The notes: a model not told the origin generated them from the sequence alone. 64,000 nucleotides of DNA from Sulfurimicrobium lacus (GCF_011764585.1 NZ_AP022853.1:3443501-3507500); one strand, 5' to 3'. Shown: positions 23,685-32,439, counted from the stretch's first letter. A program made the numbers and translations.

Positions 23685-24097
23685 ATGGCAAAACTCACAC
23701 TCAAGCACCCGCTGACCTTCGGCAAGATGACTGTCGATTCCTTGACATTCCGCGACTACACCACCGCCGGTGACTATCTGGCCTTCGACCAGCGCGGCGG
23801 CGTGGCGCAGCGGATCGCGCTGATCGCCAGCCTGACCGGCAGCGACGAAAGCCTGATCAAGCAACTGCGCGGCCCAGATTACCGGGCGGCCGAAAAGATC
23901 GCCGACGACATGATCAATGGCGACGAGGCAGGCGACGAGGAAGCAGCTGAAAAAAAGTAGTCCGCATCCTGATCGCCGTGGGGCTGCTGATGAACGTGAT
24001 GCATCAGCAGCTGCCGGTGGTCGAGGCGATGCCCCTGGCTAAGTTGTTTGTCCTGGCCAAACTGGCCGCCGTGATGAGCGGCCGGGAGTTCAAGTAA
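23685..24097 (+). CDS. Tail assembly chaperone (Mu gp41-like) with predicted -1 frameshift extension
   Basis: The zero-frame product (23685-23960, 91 aa) matches the Mu gp41-type chaperone: T-F-G-K-M-T-V-D-S-L-T-F-R-D-Y and A-S-L-T-G. It ends at GAA-AAA-AAG-TAG, which contains the classic slippery heptamer A-AAA-AAG (23951-23957). A -1 slip continues as V-V-R-I-L-I-A-V-G-L-L-M-N-V-M-H to TAA at 24095-24097, adding about 46 residues. A perfect 10-bp stem (23983-23992 with 24002-24011) lies about 25 bases downstream as a possible stimulator. Two-product chaperones are standard for long-tailed phages. Confidence 0.8.
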
Positions 24098-24111
24098 GAC
24101 CCGGCCCGTCC

Positions 24112-24131
24112 GGCTGGAAACGTTTCCAGCC
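24112..24131. promoter_or_regulatory. Late palindrome, copy 3 (tape measure operon)
   Basis: GGCTGGAAACGTTTCCAGCC is a perfect 20-bp palindrome, centre 70 bp before the tape measure start. No gene lies between 24098 and 24191. Confidence 0.75.
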
Positions 24132-24191
24132 TGCCCCAGCAACTCCCCTCCAGATAAGCTCCAGATACCCCCCGGTTCTGGAGCTTTTCTC

Positions 24192-26303
24192 ATGTCGTCG
24201 TCCGCAGTTGATGTAGAAGTAAGATTGAAGTTGAAGGACGGCGCGACGGCCGGAATCAAGTCCGTGTCGCAAGCCTCCGAGCAGGCCGCCGCCAAGGCGG
24301 CGACCGCCACCGAAAAAGCCGCCCAGAAAGCCGCCGATGCCGTCGAGAAAGGCGCATCCCGCCAGCGCAGCAGCTACGAGAAGCTCTCCCACGCCCGCGA
24401 GACGCTGGGAATCCGTTCCGAGCAGGCCATCCAGCGCGAAATCCAGCATACCGAAGCGGCTTATAACCGCCTCGCCGCGTCGGGCACCCTGTCCTGGCGG
24501 GCGCAGGCCGCCGCAGCCGACAAGATGCGCCAGCACGTGACCCAGCTCACCAACGAAATGGGCAAGCTGACCGCCGCCCAGAAGGCTTATTCGGGGCTGA
24601 AGTTCGGCGCCGCCGGGGCGGCAGGGGTGGCCGCAGCCGCTTATACCCTCAAGGGTCCGGCCGAGCAGGCCATGAGTTACGACCGACGGCTGGCGCATAT
24701 GGCCAATACCGCGTATTCCGAGCGCGATGCGGCGGGCCGGAATATCGGCATGAAGACCCTGGAGGCGGCGGTCAACAAGGCCAGGCGGCAGGGCGGCGGC
24801 ACCCGAGAGCAAGCCGCCGAGGCGCTGGATACGATGATCGCCTCGGGCACGGTATCGGACGGCGATGCGATCAAGATGCTGCCGGGCATCATGAAAACGG
24901 CGACCGCCTCTGGCGCGGACGCGAACGAGCTGGCGACCATCGCCATTCGGGCCAAGCAGAGTTTCAAGATCAAGGCCGAGGATTTGCCGTCCTTGCTGAG
25001 CGCGGCGATGGCCGCCGGGCAGGCGGGCGGATTCGAGTTGAAGAACATGAGCAAATGGCTGCCGCAGCAGATGGCGATGGCCGGCAATCTCGGGCTGTCG
25101 GGTAAGGAAGGATTCGCCAAGCTGGCGGCCTGGAACCAGGCGTCGGTCATTACTTCCGGCGACAAGGATGAAGCGGGCAACAATCTGCGCGATCTGCTCA
25201 TGGAACTCAACACCCCCCATTTCCGCAAGTTCATGGGCGATCAGCTGCTGGGCAACGGACACACCGCCAAGAAAGGCGAAAAGGAGAAGCGACAGAAGGA
25301 TATCGATGCGCTCTTCCTGGATTATCAGAGCAAGGGCATCGACAAGGTATCGGCCACCATGGACATGGCTGACAAGGTCTTTTCCAAGGACAAGAACTAC
25401 CAGAAATTGCAGGCCAAGCTACGCGCCACCGGCAAGGACGACCAGGCCGGAAAACGCGAAATTATCGAATCCATGGCCGCCCAGGTACAGGGCACGGCGG
25501 TGGGCAAGATTTTCCATAACCAGCAATCCTTGATGGCCTTCCTCGGGCTGATGAATAACCGCCAATACACCCAGGAGGTCCTGGGTAAGGTGCGCGATCA
25601 GTATTCCGCCCCGGAGGATAAATCCGCCGTCGGCACCGCCTACCAGGTCATTGGTGGCACGGCGGATTACAAGCTGGAGCAGGCGGTTGAAGACAAGAAA
25701 ACCGGGCAGAAGTCGGCCATGGACAGCCTGACGCCGGCCATCGGCAAAGTGGCAGAGGCATTTTCCGACCTGGCCAGCAAGCACCCGTTCCTGATCGGCA
25801 CCACCACGCTGGCCACCACCGCGCTGGGCGCGCTGGCCGGCGCGGCCGGGCTGGCATCGGTAGCCATGGGCGGCAAGGGCTTGCCCGGCGGTGGCGCGAT
25901 TGGCAGATACGCCCCGGTCGCGATGAAGGCGGCCAAGGTCGGCGGTATTGCCGGCATCGCTTCGCTGGTGGGCGATTACGCCCTGGAGAAAGGATTCGGG
26001 GAGCAATCCGCTATCACCCGCTATGGCTCCAGCGCCTTGAACGGCGCGGCCACCGGCGCGACGCTCGGCAGCATCGTCCCGGTGCTCGGGACCGGCGTCG
26101 GGGCGGCAGTCGGCGGCGGGCTCGGCCTGGCCTGGGAGGGCATCAAAGACCTGCTCAAGCCTGCCGAGCAGAAGCCCGTCGATGTTAATTTCAAAGGCCA
26201 GCTCGGTTTGGATCCAGGATTGGTGCTTCGGAATCAATCCATGCAGGCGAGCGGCGGTAACGTGCAAATGAACACCGGCAACATCCACACGGGAGCGCCA
26301 TGA
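24192..26303 (+). CDS. Tail tape measure protein
   Basis: 703 aa, the longest gene of the element. N-terminal part (about 1-130) is an alanine-rich coiled coil; the middle matches the phage tail tape measure core (L-P-G-I-M-K-T-A-T-A-S-G-A-D, L-P-S-L-L-S-A-A-M-A-A-G-Q-A-G-G-F, G-K-E-G-F-A-K-L); hydrophobic glycine/alanine segments occur at about 530-560 and 600-650 (A-T-L-G-S-I-V-P-V-L-G-T-G-V-G-A). It sets tail length and may form the injection channel. The length suggests a tail near 105 nm at 1.5 A per residue, by the usual rule. Confidence 0.92.
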   Translation: MSSSAVDVEVRLKLKDGATAGIKSVSQASEQAAAKAATATEKAAQKAADAVEKGASRQRSSYEKLSHARETLGIRSEQAIQREIQHTEAAYNRLAASGTLSWRAQAAAADKMRQHVTQLTNEMGKLTAAQKAYSGLKFGAAGAAGVAAAAYTLKGPAEQAMSYDRRLAHMANTAYSERDAAGRNIGMKTLEAAVNKARRQGGGTREQAAEALDTMIASGTVSDGDAIKMLPGIMKTATASGADANELATIAIRAKQSFKIKAEDLPSLLSAAMAAGQAGGFELKNMSKWLPQQMAMAGNLGLSGKEGFAKLAAWNQASVITSGDKDEAGNNLRDLLMELNTPHFRKFMGDQLLGNGHTAKKGEKEKRQKDIDALFLDYQSKGIDKVSATMDMADKVFSKDKNYQKLQAKLRATGKDDQAGKREIIESMAAQVQGTAVGKIFHNQQSLMAFLGLMNNRQYTQEVLGKVRDQYSAPEDKSAVGTAYQVIGGTADYKLEQAVEDKKTGQKSAMDSLTPAIGKVAEAFSDLASKHPFLIGTTTLATTALGALAGAAGLASVAMGGKGLPGGGAIGRYAPVAMKAAKVGGIAGIASLVGDYALEKGFGEQSAITRYGSSALNGAATGATLGSIVPVLGTGVGAAVGGGLGLAWEGIKDLLKPAEQKPVDVNFKGQLGLDPGLVLRNQSMQASGGNVQMNTGNIHTGAP

Positions 26304-26467
26304 TGAACGCCCCGTTTTGGATATTGCTGGGCGTCATTCTTGGCGCGTGGATTGGATGGAATGTGGCCCATGTGGCCGTGGCGGCCGAATGCGAGCGGCT
26401 GGGCGGGTTCTTTGTAGGCAAGCAGGTTTTCAAGTGCGTTGAGGTGAAGAATGCCGACGGAATCTAA
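26300..26467 (+). CDS. Small membrane protein between tape measure and gpN
   Basis: 55 aa beginning M-M-N-A-P-F-W-I-L-L-G-V-I-L-G-A-W-I-G-W: one N-terminal membrane helix, then a short domain with two cysteines (C-E-R-L-G-G-F and K-C-V-E-V). The ATG overlaps the tape measure TGA, and the last 17 bp overlap gpN, so the dense packing supports translation. Similar short genes occupy this slot in other Mu-like phages; function unknown. Confidence 0.6.
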   Translation: MMNAPFWILLGVILGAWIGWNVAHVAVAAECERLGGFFVGKQVFKCVEVKNADGI

Positions 26468-27623
26468 CTGGCAGGATCGCATGGCCACCGCCTCGTTCCG
26501 TGGCTTCGAGTTCCCGACCGACAGCCACGAGGCCAAGGGGGGCCGCCGCCTGGTGGTGCATGAGTTCCCCGGCGCGGAAGAGCCGATGGTGGAAGACTTG
26601 GGCGGCAAGGCGTGGGACTGGAAGCTGAATGCGTATTTCATCGGGCCGGACTACGACCGCGAGCGCAACGGCTTCCTGGAAAAGTTGAATACGCCGGGCC
26701 CCGATTGGCTGCGGCATCCTTGGCTGGGCGATCTGTGGGTGCGGGCGCACACCTGGTCATTACACGAGAGCAACGACAAGGGCGGGTTTTGCACGGTCTC
26801 TATCGAGTTCGTGCCGGGCGGCGAGCAGCCTTATGCCGCCGAGCCGGACAAGGTGGATATCGCCATCGACCGCACGCGCAAGCTGGCGGACGCGGCGGTG
26901 GAGGATTTCGCGCTGGAGCCGATGAGCGCCGACGGCATGACGGCCTTCATCGCCGCCGTGCATCAGAAGCTGGAGGTGCTGCGCCAGGTGATCGCGCTGG
27001 CCACCTTGCCGCTTACCTGGGCGAACCAGGTGCAGGGATTGATCGCCGGGGTCAAGGGCGACCTGGCCGCGCTGATGGCGCTGCCCGGCGCCTACGCGGC
27101 CGCTTTGCAGGGCTTGGTCGACGTCCTGGGCGGCGGGGCGGATAGCGCCGATTTTTCCGACACGGCCCGGCCGCGCGTGGTGTCGCGCCTGGCCGGCGTG
27201 GCCACGGTAAAAAGCGGCATCGCGCTTTCCGGCGTGGCGGCTACCGATGGCGCGGTGCGGCGCAACCTGCTGCGCGAAGATGCTCTGCGCAGCCGCCTGC
27301 TGATCACCGCCGCCGCCCAGGTGGCGCTGGCCGACTACCGGGCCGAGGCGGATCGCGACGCGGCGCTGGCCAGCGTGGTGGCGGCGCTGGATATGCTGCT
27401 GCCCGGCCTGCCCGATCCGGTGTTCCAGGCCGCCGTGGCCGCCCGTACTTCCCTGATTGAGGCATTGCTGGCGCAGGACTTGAAGCCCGCCACCTTCCGC
27501 GACGTGTCGGCCCCGCTGCCCGCCGTGGTGCTGGCTTATCTGCTGGGGGTGGATGAGGGGGTATTTCTCGCCCGCAATGCGGTGCGCCATCCGCTGTTTG
27601 TGATCGGGCGGGTCTATGGATAA
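26451..27623 (+). CDS. DNA circularisation / baseplate protein, Mu gpN-like
   Basis: 390 aa. The N-terminal DNA_circ_N domain is clear (W-Q-D-R-M-A-T-A-S-F-R-G-F-E-F, G-R-R-L-V-V-H-E-F-P, A-Y-F-I-G-P-D-Y, G-P-D-W-L-R-H-P-W-L-G). Despite the name, in Mu-like tails gpN is thought to be a baseplate hub component. The rest (about 150-390) is helical. Confidence 0.88.
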   Translation: MPTESNWQDRMATASFRGFEFPTDSHEAKGGRRLVVHEFPGAEEPMVEDLGGKAWDWKLNAYFIGPDYDRERNGFLEKLNTPGPDWLRHPWLGDLWVRAHTWSLHESNDKGGFCTVSIEFVPGGEQPYAAEPDKVDIAIDRTRKLADAAVEDFALEPMSADGMTAFIAAVHQKLEVLRQVIALATLPLTWANQVQGLIAGVKGDLAALMALPGAYAAALQGLVDVLGGGADSADFSDTARPRVVSRLAGVATVKSGIALSGVAATDGAVRRNLLREDALRSRLLITAAAQVALADYRAEADRDAALASVVAALDMLLPGLPDPVFQAAVAARTSLIEALLAQDLKPATFRDVSAPLPAVVLAYLLGVDEGVFLARNAVRHPLFVIGRVYG

Positions 27624-27628
27624 CGCGG

Positions 27629-27666
27629 CCCCTCTCCCTAACCCTCTCCCGCAAGCGGGCGAGGGG
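27629..27666. repeat. REP-like palindromic repeat, copy E (opposite orientation)
   Basis: CCCTCTCCCGC-AA-GCGGGCGAGGG (27642-27665) followed by ACAAACGTGAAAGGC, the reverse orientation of copies C and D. It lies immediately upstream of gpP, whose ribosome site (GAAAGG) is contributed by the repeat tail. Confidence 0.85.
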
Positions 27667-27689
27667 ACAAACGTGAAAGGCGTAACAAT

Positions 27690-28718
27690 ATGACTGCTGA
27701 AATACGCTTCGACGGCCAGCGCTACGGCTTCTGGCAGAAGGTGGATATCCGGGAATCGGTGGACGATCTGTGCGCCTCGGTGCGCCTCTCCATCACCCGG
27801 CCCGGCACCAGGGATTCGCTGGGGCTGACGGCCAATACGGTGGCCGGTGTGCTGATCGGCGGCGACCTGGTCACCACGATCCGCCCGGACAGCGTCCGCC
27901 GCCGGGTCGATGCGGACAGCCACGCAATCCACGTGGAGGCGCGCTCGCTGGGGCGCGAATTGGTGGACTGCCAATATTCCACCACGCTGCATGGCTTGCG
28001 CCTGGGCGAGATCGTGAAGCGGATTTGCGGCATCTTCAAAGTGCCGGTGAAGATCGCCGCCGAAACCGCCGTGGTGCCGGATTTCTCCATGCAATGCGAG
28101 ATCCCGGCTAACGCGCTGATCAACGCGGCGCGGGCGGCCAACCTGCTGCTTTACCCCTTGCCGGACGGCGGGCTGATCCTGACCCAGCCGACCAGCGCCG
28201 CCCCGGTGGCCACACTGGAATACGGCGTGCACATCAAGCGCTATGAGGTGGTCGATGAGTTCAAGCTGCGCTTCTCCGAATACGTGGTGAAGGGTTTCGA
28301 TTACGACGGCGGCCAGGCGACGAAGGGCGCGTCCAAAGATGCCGGGATCAGCTTCTTCCGGCCCATGCACATCGTGGCGGACAAGCATGGCCACACCCTG
28401 GGCGGCTGCGGCCGGCGCGCTTTGCTCGAGCGCAACCGGCGGATGGCCCGCGCCCATCGCATCGATCTGGAAGTAGTGGGCTGGCGCTATCTGGACGGCA
28501 ACGGCAAGCTGCAGCCCTGGGCGATCAATACCCAGGTGCGGGTCATCATTCCTAAAGAGGGCATCGACGGGGTGTTCCTGATCGGCGAGCGGGCGTTCAC
28601 CGAGGATGACAAGGTCGGCAGCGTGGCCCATCTGCAGGTGATGAACCGGGACGCCTTCATGGGCGAGGAAAAGAAGAAATCCAAGCGCGGCACCGGGACG
28701 CGGAAGGTGATGAAATGA
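27690..28718 (+). CDS. Baseplate hub protein, Mu gpP-like
   Basis: 342 aa with the gpP/gpD hub pattern: I-R-F-D-G-Q-R-Y-G-F-W-Q-K-V-D-I-R-E-S-V-D-D-L-C, a beta-rich N-terminal region, Y-P-L-P-D-G-G-L-I-L-T, Y-V-V-K-G-F-D-Y, H-I-V-A-D-K-H-G-H, and E-V-V-G-W-R-Y. It forms the hub that carries the gp45 spike. The lysine-rich C-terminus (K-K-K-S-K-R) is short and probably disordered. Confidence 0.88.
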   Translation: MTAEIRFDGQRYGFWQKVDIRESVDDLCASVRLSITRPGTRDSLGLTANTVAGVLIGGDLVTTIRPDSVRRRVDADSHAIHVEARSLGRELVDCQYSTTLHGLRLGEIVKRICGIFKVPVKIAAETAVVPDFSMQCEIPANALINAARAANLLLYPLPDGGLILTQPTSAAPVATLEYGVHIKRYEVVDEFKLRFSEYVVKGFDYDGGQATKGASKDAGISFFRPMHIVADKHGHTLGGCGRRALLERNRRMARAHRIDLEVVGWRYLDGNGKLQPWAINTQVRVIIPKEGIDGVFLIGERAFTEDDKVGSVAHLQVMNRDAFMGEEKKKSKRGTGTRKVMK

Positions 28719-28720
28719 AT

Positions 28721-28756
28721 CCCTCACCCCAACCCTCTCCCGCCTGCGGGCGAGGG
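28721..28756. repeat. REP-like palindromic repeat, copy F (opposite orientation)
   Basis: CCCTCACCCC-AA then CCCTCTCCCGC-CT-GCGGGCGAGGG (28733-28756), followed by AGCAAACGTGAAAGGC. As in copy E, the tail supplies the Shine-Dalgarno for the next gene. Confidence 0.85.
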
Positions 28757-28779
28757 AGCAAACGTGAAAGGCACTTGTT

Positions 28780-29355
28780 ATGATTGGGCAGGTATGGACC
28801 CGCCTGCAGCTGCTCTTCGCCCAGGGAACGGGCACCCTGATCGGGGCGGACAAGGTGCAGGTGCAGGTGCTCGACGGCGAGCCGCTCAACAACATCAACC
28901 GGGTTGAGCCTTACGGATTCAGTTATCGGCCCAAGCCGGGGTGCCAGACGTATTTGCAGTTCCCGGCCGGCGACCGCTCCTTCGGCGTGGCCATCGTGAT
29001 CGGCGACAAGCGTTACCAGATGGACCTGGAGGAAGGCGAGGTGGCGCTTCATGACGACCTGGGGAATTACGTCAAAATCAAGCGTGGCGGGATCATCGAA
29101 GCCCAGGCCACCACCAAGGTGATTGCCGATACGCCCCTGTTCGAGACGACGCATGACGCGAAGATCGGCGGCAACCTGATGGTAATGGGGAAGACGAATT
29201 CCAACGGCGGTTATTACGGCGTGGACGGCGGCGCGGCGCAGATGCAAGGCGGTCTCCATATCACCAACGATTTGACGGTGAACGGCAAGAACGTGAGCGA
29301 CAGCCATACCCATACCAGCAACGCGCCGGGCGCGCCGACCTCGGGAGTGAATTGA
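28780..29355 (+). CDS. Baseplate spike protein, Mu gp45-like
   Basis: 191 aa. N-terminal OB-like domain (about 10-90, with L-I-G-A-D-K-V-Q-V-Q-V-L-D-G and F-P-A-G-D-R-S-F-G-V-A) and a beta-helix spike. The tip ends N-V-S-D-S-H-T-H-T-S-N-A-P-G, with the H-x-H motif that in related spikes binds an iron ion at the apex for membrane piercing. Confidence 0.9.
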   Translation: MIGQVWTRLQLLFAQGTGTLIGADKVQVQVLDGEPLNNINRVEPYGFSYRPKPGCQTYLQFPAGDRSFGVAIVIGDKRYQMDLEEGEVALHDDLGNYVKIKRGGIIEAQATTKVIADTPLFETTHDAKIGGNLMVMGKTNSNGGYYGVDGGAAQMQGGLHITNDLTVNGKNVSDSHTHTSNAPGAPTSGVN

Positions 29356-29356
29356 T

Positions 29357-29767
29357 ATGTTGAAACTGGTGCAGACCGATTGGGGCGTGTTCGACCTGGC
29401 GTTCGACGATCCCGCCCTGGACGATGCCGACGCGGCGGTGGCCACGCTGGTCTATGGGGTGCTCTTCACCGATGCAGAGGCTCCGGCCGGCCGGGTGGCG
29501 GACAGCTTCGACCGGCGCGGCTGGTATGCCGACCCGTCGCGCGGCAGCGGCCTGTGGCACGTGCGCCGCCAGCCGCTGAACAGCAACGCCCGGCGCGAGG
29601 CGCTGGCCATGATCCGCACCGCCTTGACCGCGCGCGCCCCGGCGCTGACCGATATCCAGACCCAGGAGGTAACCCTCGCCGAGCCCGCTGGAAACGTTTC
29701 CAGCGTATTCCTTGAAGTCACCGGCTACCACAATGGACGAAAGTTCATTGTGCGAGCCCCCCTGTGA
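29357..29767 (+). CDS. Baseplate wedge protein, Mu gp46-like
   Basis: 136 aa matching the GP46 family: L-V-Y-G-V-L-F-T-D-A-E-A, R-R-G-W-Y-A-D-P-S-R-G-S-G-L-W, a helical middle and the final Y-H-N-G-R-K-F-I. Codons for A-G-N-V-S-S coincide with late palindrome copy 4, so DNA sequence here is under two constraints. Overlaps gpJ by 4 bp. Confidence 0.88.
   Translation: MLKLVQTDWGVFDLAFDDPALDDADAAVATLVYGVLFTDAEAPAGRVADSFDRRGWYADPSRGSGLWHVRRQPLNSNARREALAMIRTALTARAPALTDIQTQEVTLAEPAGNVSSVFLEVTGYHNGRKFIVRAPL
29686..29705. promoter_or_regulatory. Late palindrome, copy 4 (inside gp46, before baseplate J)
   Basis: CGCTGGAAACGTTTCCAGCG, perfect 20-bp palindrome, centre 68 bp before GTG 29764; GTATTC follows 3 bp after the palindrome and could be part of a -10. 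Confidence 0.7.
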
Positions 29768-30810
29768 CCGTTTACGTCAGACCCAGTTATCCCGATCTGA
29801 ATTCCCGCATCGAAGCCGACCTGGCCGCGATGCCCGCCGTGTTGCGCGGGCCGCTCGCGGCGGCTTGGGCACGAGCCTGCCATAGCCAGCACGGCCATCT
29901 GGACTGGATCGACGCGCAATGCTCCCCCCTCTCCTGCGAACTGGAGCGGCTCTATGACTGGGCCGCCTTGTACGGCGTCGACCGCCTGACGGCGACCGCC
30001 GCCATCGGCAATGTGCTGGCCACCGGAGTCCTGGGCACGCCACTGCTGGCCGGCACGCTGCTGCGCGGCCCGAACGGGCTGGATTACGAGGTGCTGGCCG
30101 CCGTGGCGCTCGGGGCGGGCGCTACTCCGGTTTCCATCCGCTGCACCACTACCGGCAGCAGCGGCAACCTGGGCGCCGGGCAGACACTGACGCTGGTCGA
30201 CCCGGTTCCCGGCTGTGCCAATAACCTGACCATCGACGCTTTCGGCATCAGCGGCGGGGCCGAGGATGAGCTGCTGGAGGATTGGCGCGTGCGCGTGGCC
30301 GATGAGTGGCGCACGGTGGTCACCCGTGGGGCGCGCTCCGGTAAGGACGATGATTACCGCTTCTGGGCGAAGAGCGCCCATCCGTCAGTTACCACGGCGC
30401 TGGTCCAGCGGCATACCCTGGGCATGGGCTCGGTGGTGGTGCGCCCGATCTGCGACGGCCTGGCCGACCGCCTGCCGACGCAAGCCGTGCTGGACGCGGT
30501 TGCCGCTTACCTGCTGGATATCGCCCCGGCGACCGCCGACTGGCGGGTGGTGTCGCCGATTAAACATGCGGTGACGGTATCCATCGACCTGCTGCCGGGC
30601 TTCGATACGGCGCCCAACCGGGCCGCCATTGACGCCGCCGTCAGCGCCACCGTGCTGGCCGAAGCCAGCGAAACCGCATTGCTGGCCATGGCCGAGATCG
30701 ACGCGGCCATCGCCACCGTCACCAGCCAGTACACCCGGCTTGCGCCGACCGCCGACACGGCGGCGGCCCCCGGCGAGGTGCTGGTGCTTGATCCGATTGT
30801 CTGGGCATGA
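29764..30810 (+). CDS. Baseplate wedge protein, Mu gp47 / P2 gpJ-like
   Basis: 348 aa from GTG 29764. Baseplate J family features: R-P-S-Y-P-D-L-N-S-R-I-E, L-Y-G-V-D-R-L-T-A-T, R-G-P-N-G-L-D-Y-E-V-L, G-G-A-E-D-E-L-L-E-D-W-R-V-R-V and the G-K-D-D-D-Y-R-F-W-A loop. Part of the baseplate wedge with gp46 and gp48. Confidence 0.92.
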   Translation: MTVYVRPSYPDLNSRIEADLAAMPAVLRGPLAAAWARACHSQHGHLDWIDAQCSPLSCELERLYDWAALYGVDRLTATAAIGNVLATGVLGTPLLAGTLLRGPNGLDYEVLAAVALGAGATPVSIRCTTTGSSGNLGAGQTLTLVDPVPGCANNLTIDAFGISGGAEDELLEDWRVRVADEWRTVVTRGARSGKDDDYRFWAKSAHPSVTTALVQRHTLGMGSVVVRPICDGLADRLPTQAVLDAVAAYLLDIAPATADWRVVSPIKHAVTVSIDLLPGFDTAPNRAAIDAAVSATVLAEASETALLAMAEIDAAIATVTSQYTRLAPTADTAAAPGEVLVLDPIVWA

Positions 30811-31379
30811 AGATAACAGCCCATACGCCCCGCGAGTTCGTCGACGCCATCAAGGATCTGCTGCCGCCTGGCGCGGCATGGGACTGGCCGGTGGGTGGCA
30901 TGGGCGACGGGATGCTGCTCGGCACCGCCGCCGAACTGGCCCGCGTCGAGGCCGCCGCCCAGAACGTGCTGGACAGCGCCATCGAAACCCATCGCCCCAA
31001 GACCGGCAGCTGGCACATCAGCGAGTATCGGCGCGTGGCCGTGGAAGCGCTGGGCGGGCTGACCGAGACGATGCCGCGCCGCCCCGCCGCCATCGGCGGC
31101 CACATCGGGGATCGGCTATGGAGCCATGCCGCGCCGGGGCTGAATTTCCCCATCGACCTGGTGCGGGTGGAACACCTGCTGGGTCCGGCCCGCGTGGGCA
31201 GTCGCATCGGCGACCGCCTGTGGGGCAGCCGTGGGCGCTACGTGCTGCGGGTGCGCTATTACCGCTCGGTAGTGAATCCGGCGGTGCTATGGGAGGCTCT
31301 GGCGGCCTTCAAGCAAGCCCACGTTTTCTTGTGGTTCGAAGATATTTCAGGAGTAGGAGGGAACTATGGACAGAATTAA
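30807..31379 (+). CDS. Baseplate wedge protein, Mu gp48-like (DUF2313)
   Basis: 190 aa with family features: L-L-P-P-G-A-A-W-D-W near the start, R-R-V-A-V-E-A-L-G-G-L-T-E-T and a C-terminal F-K-Q-A-H-V-F-L-W-F-E-D-I. The start overlaps gp47 (ATGA) and the end overlaps the tail fibre gene by 14 bp. Confidence 0.87.
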   Translation: MKITAHTPREFVDAIKDLLPPGAAWDWPVGGMGDGMLLGTAAELARVEAAAQNVLDSAIETHRPKTGSWHISEYRRVAVEALGGLTETMPRRPAAIGGHIGDRLWSHAAPGLNFPIDLVRVEHLLGPARVGSRIGDRLWGSRGRYVLRVRYYRSVVNPAVLWEALAAFKQAHVFLWFEDISGVGGNYGQN

Positions 31380-32430
31380 CGGGGCCGGACATGTGGACCA
31401 CTTGTTTGTGGCCGAAGATCCGGCGACCAACCGGCCGCCGACGGAGATTACGGCGGAGTGGATGAACAACTTGCAGGAAGAGGTGGTCGCCATAGCCACC
31501 ATGGATGGCGGAGCGCTTAACCCGGCGGTTAAAACGCAGGCGCGGGATGCAATCGTCGCGTTTTTTCAGGGCAGGATTGACGCGCTGGTCAATGCGTCCC
31601 CTGCCGCTTTGGATACCCTGAAAGAACTAGCCGACGCGCTGGGTAATGACGCCAACTTCGCTACGACGATCACAAACGCGCTGGCGCTCAAAGCCCCGCT
31701 CGCCTCGCCAGCCCTATCCGGAACGCCGTCCGCGCCGACGCCAGCTCAATTCGACAGCAGCCAGAAGCTGGCAACGACGGAATTCGCTACCAAGATCGGT
31801 TTGTCAGCAGCCGATCTGCTGACTGTCGCAGCGGATGCCGTATTGACTGCAGCTACCCATGTCGGCAGAACAATTCTGACTGGTGGCGCGCTGGCAAATA
31901 TCACGCTCCAGGTGCCGTTGGCCAACACCGTCAGGAAAGGCGGGTGCATTGAGTTCATGCACACCGGGAATGCGGCATATTCTGCGGCCTTGCAACGTCA
32001 GGGGACAGATACGATAAACAACCCGGCGGCGAAAACGTCTGTTTCGCTAGGTTTCGGCGATACGATCATGCTCGAATCCGACGGGGTCAGCCAATGGTTT
32101 GCAGTCGGCGGATCGCTGGCGATGGCTTCCGGGACAACAACTGGCGTATTTGGCGCATCCTTTGGTACAAGCGGATTCCAAAAACTGCCGAGCGGGAAAA
32201 TTATCCAAACGGGTCAAGTGGGGACGAATGGTTCCGGAGATACCGTAGTCGCGTTTCCGATTCAATTCCCGAATGCCGTGCGCTCCATCGCGCTTGGGGT
32301 AGTCGGGTCTGGTGCGGGTTACATGGCGACGTTTAATACCCCCACTGTTAATGGAATGAATGTCGGATCGTGGTCATCGACAACAGTAAGGGCGGGTGCC
32401 ACGGTACATTACATCGCGGTTGGGGATTAA
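31366..32430 (+). CDS. Tail fibre protein
   Basis: 354 aa. N-terminal attachment part with D-P-A-T-N-R-P-P-T-E-I-T-A-E-W-M-N-N-L-Q-E-E, then D-T-L-K-E-L-A-D-A-L-G-N-D-A-N-F-A-T and S-G-T-P-S-A-P-T-P fibre repeats; the C-terminus (about 280-354) is a Gp53-like beta tip (I-I-Q-T-G-Q-V-G, F-P-I-Q-F-P-N-A). It determines host range. Composition is lower in GC than its neighbours, as often seen in exchanged fibre genes. Confidence 0.85.
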   Translation: MDRINGAGHVDHLFVAEDPATNRPPTEITAEWMNNLQEEVVAIATMDGGALNPAVKTQARDAIVAFFQGRIDALVNASPAALDTLKELADALGNDANFATTITNALALKAPLASPALSGTPSAPTPAQFDSSQKLATTEFATKIGLSAADLLTVAADAVLTAATHVGRTILTGGALANITLQVPLANTVRKGGCIEFMHTGNAAYSAALQRQGTDTINNPAAKTSVSLGFGDTIMLESDGVSQWFAVGGSLAMASGTTTGVFGASFGTSGFQKLPSGKIIQTGQVGTNGSGDTVVAFPIQFPNAVRSIALGVVGSGAGYMATFNTPTVNGMNVGSWSSTTVRAGATVHYIAVGD

Positions 32431-32439
32431 GGAGAAATC

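Noticed and set aside
26760-28898. 712-codon open frame on the minus strand opposite gpN and gpP
   Set aside because: It runs across three confirmed plus-strand genes and two palindromic repeats, with shadow-type composition.
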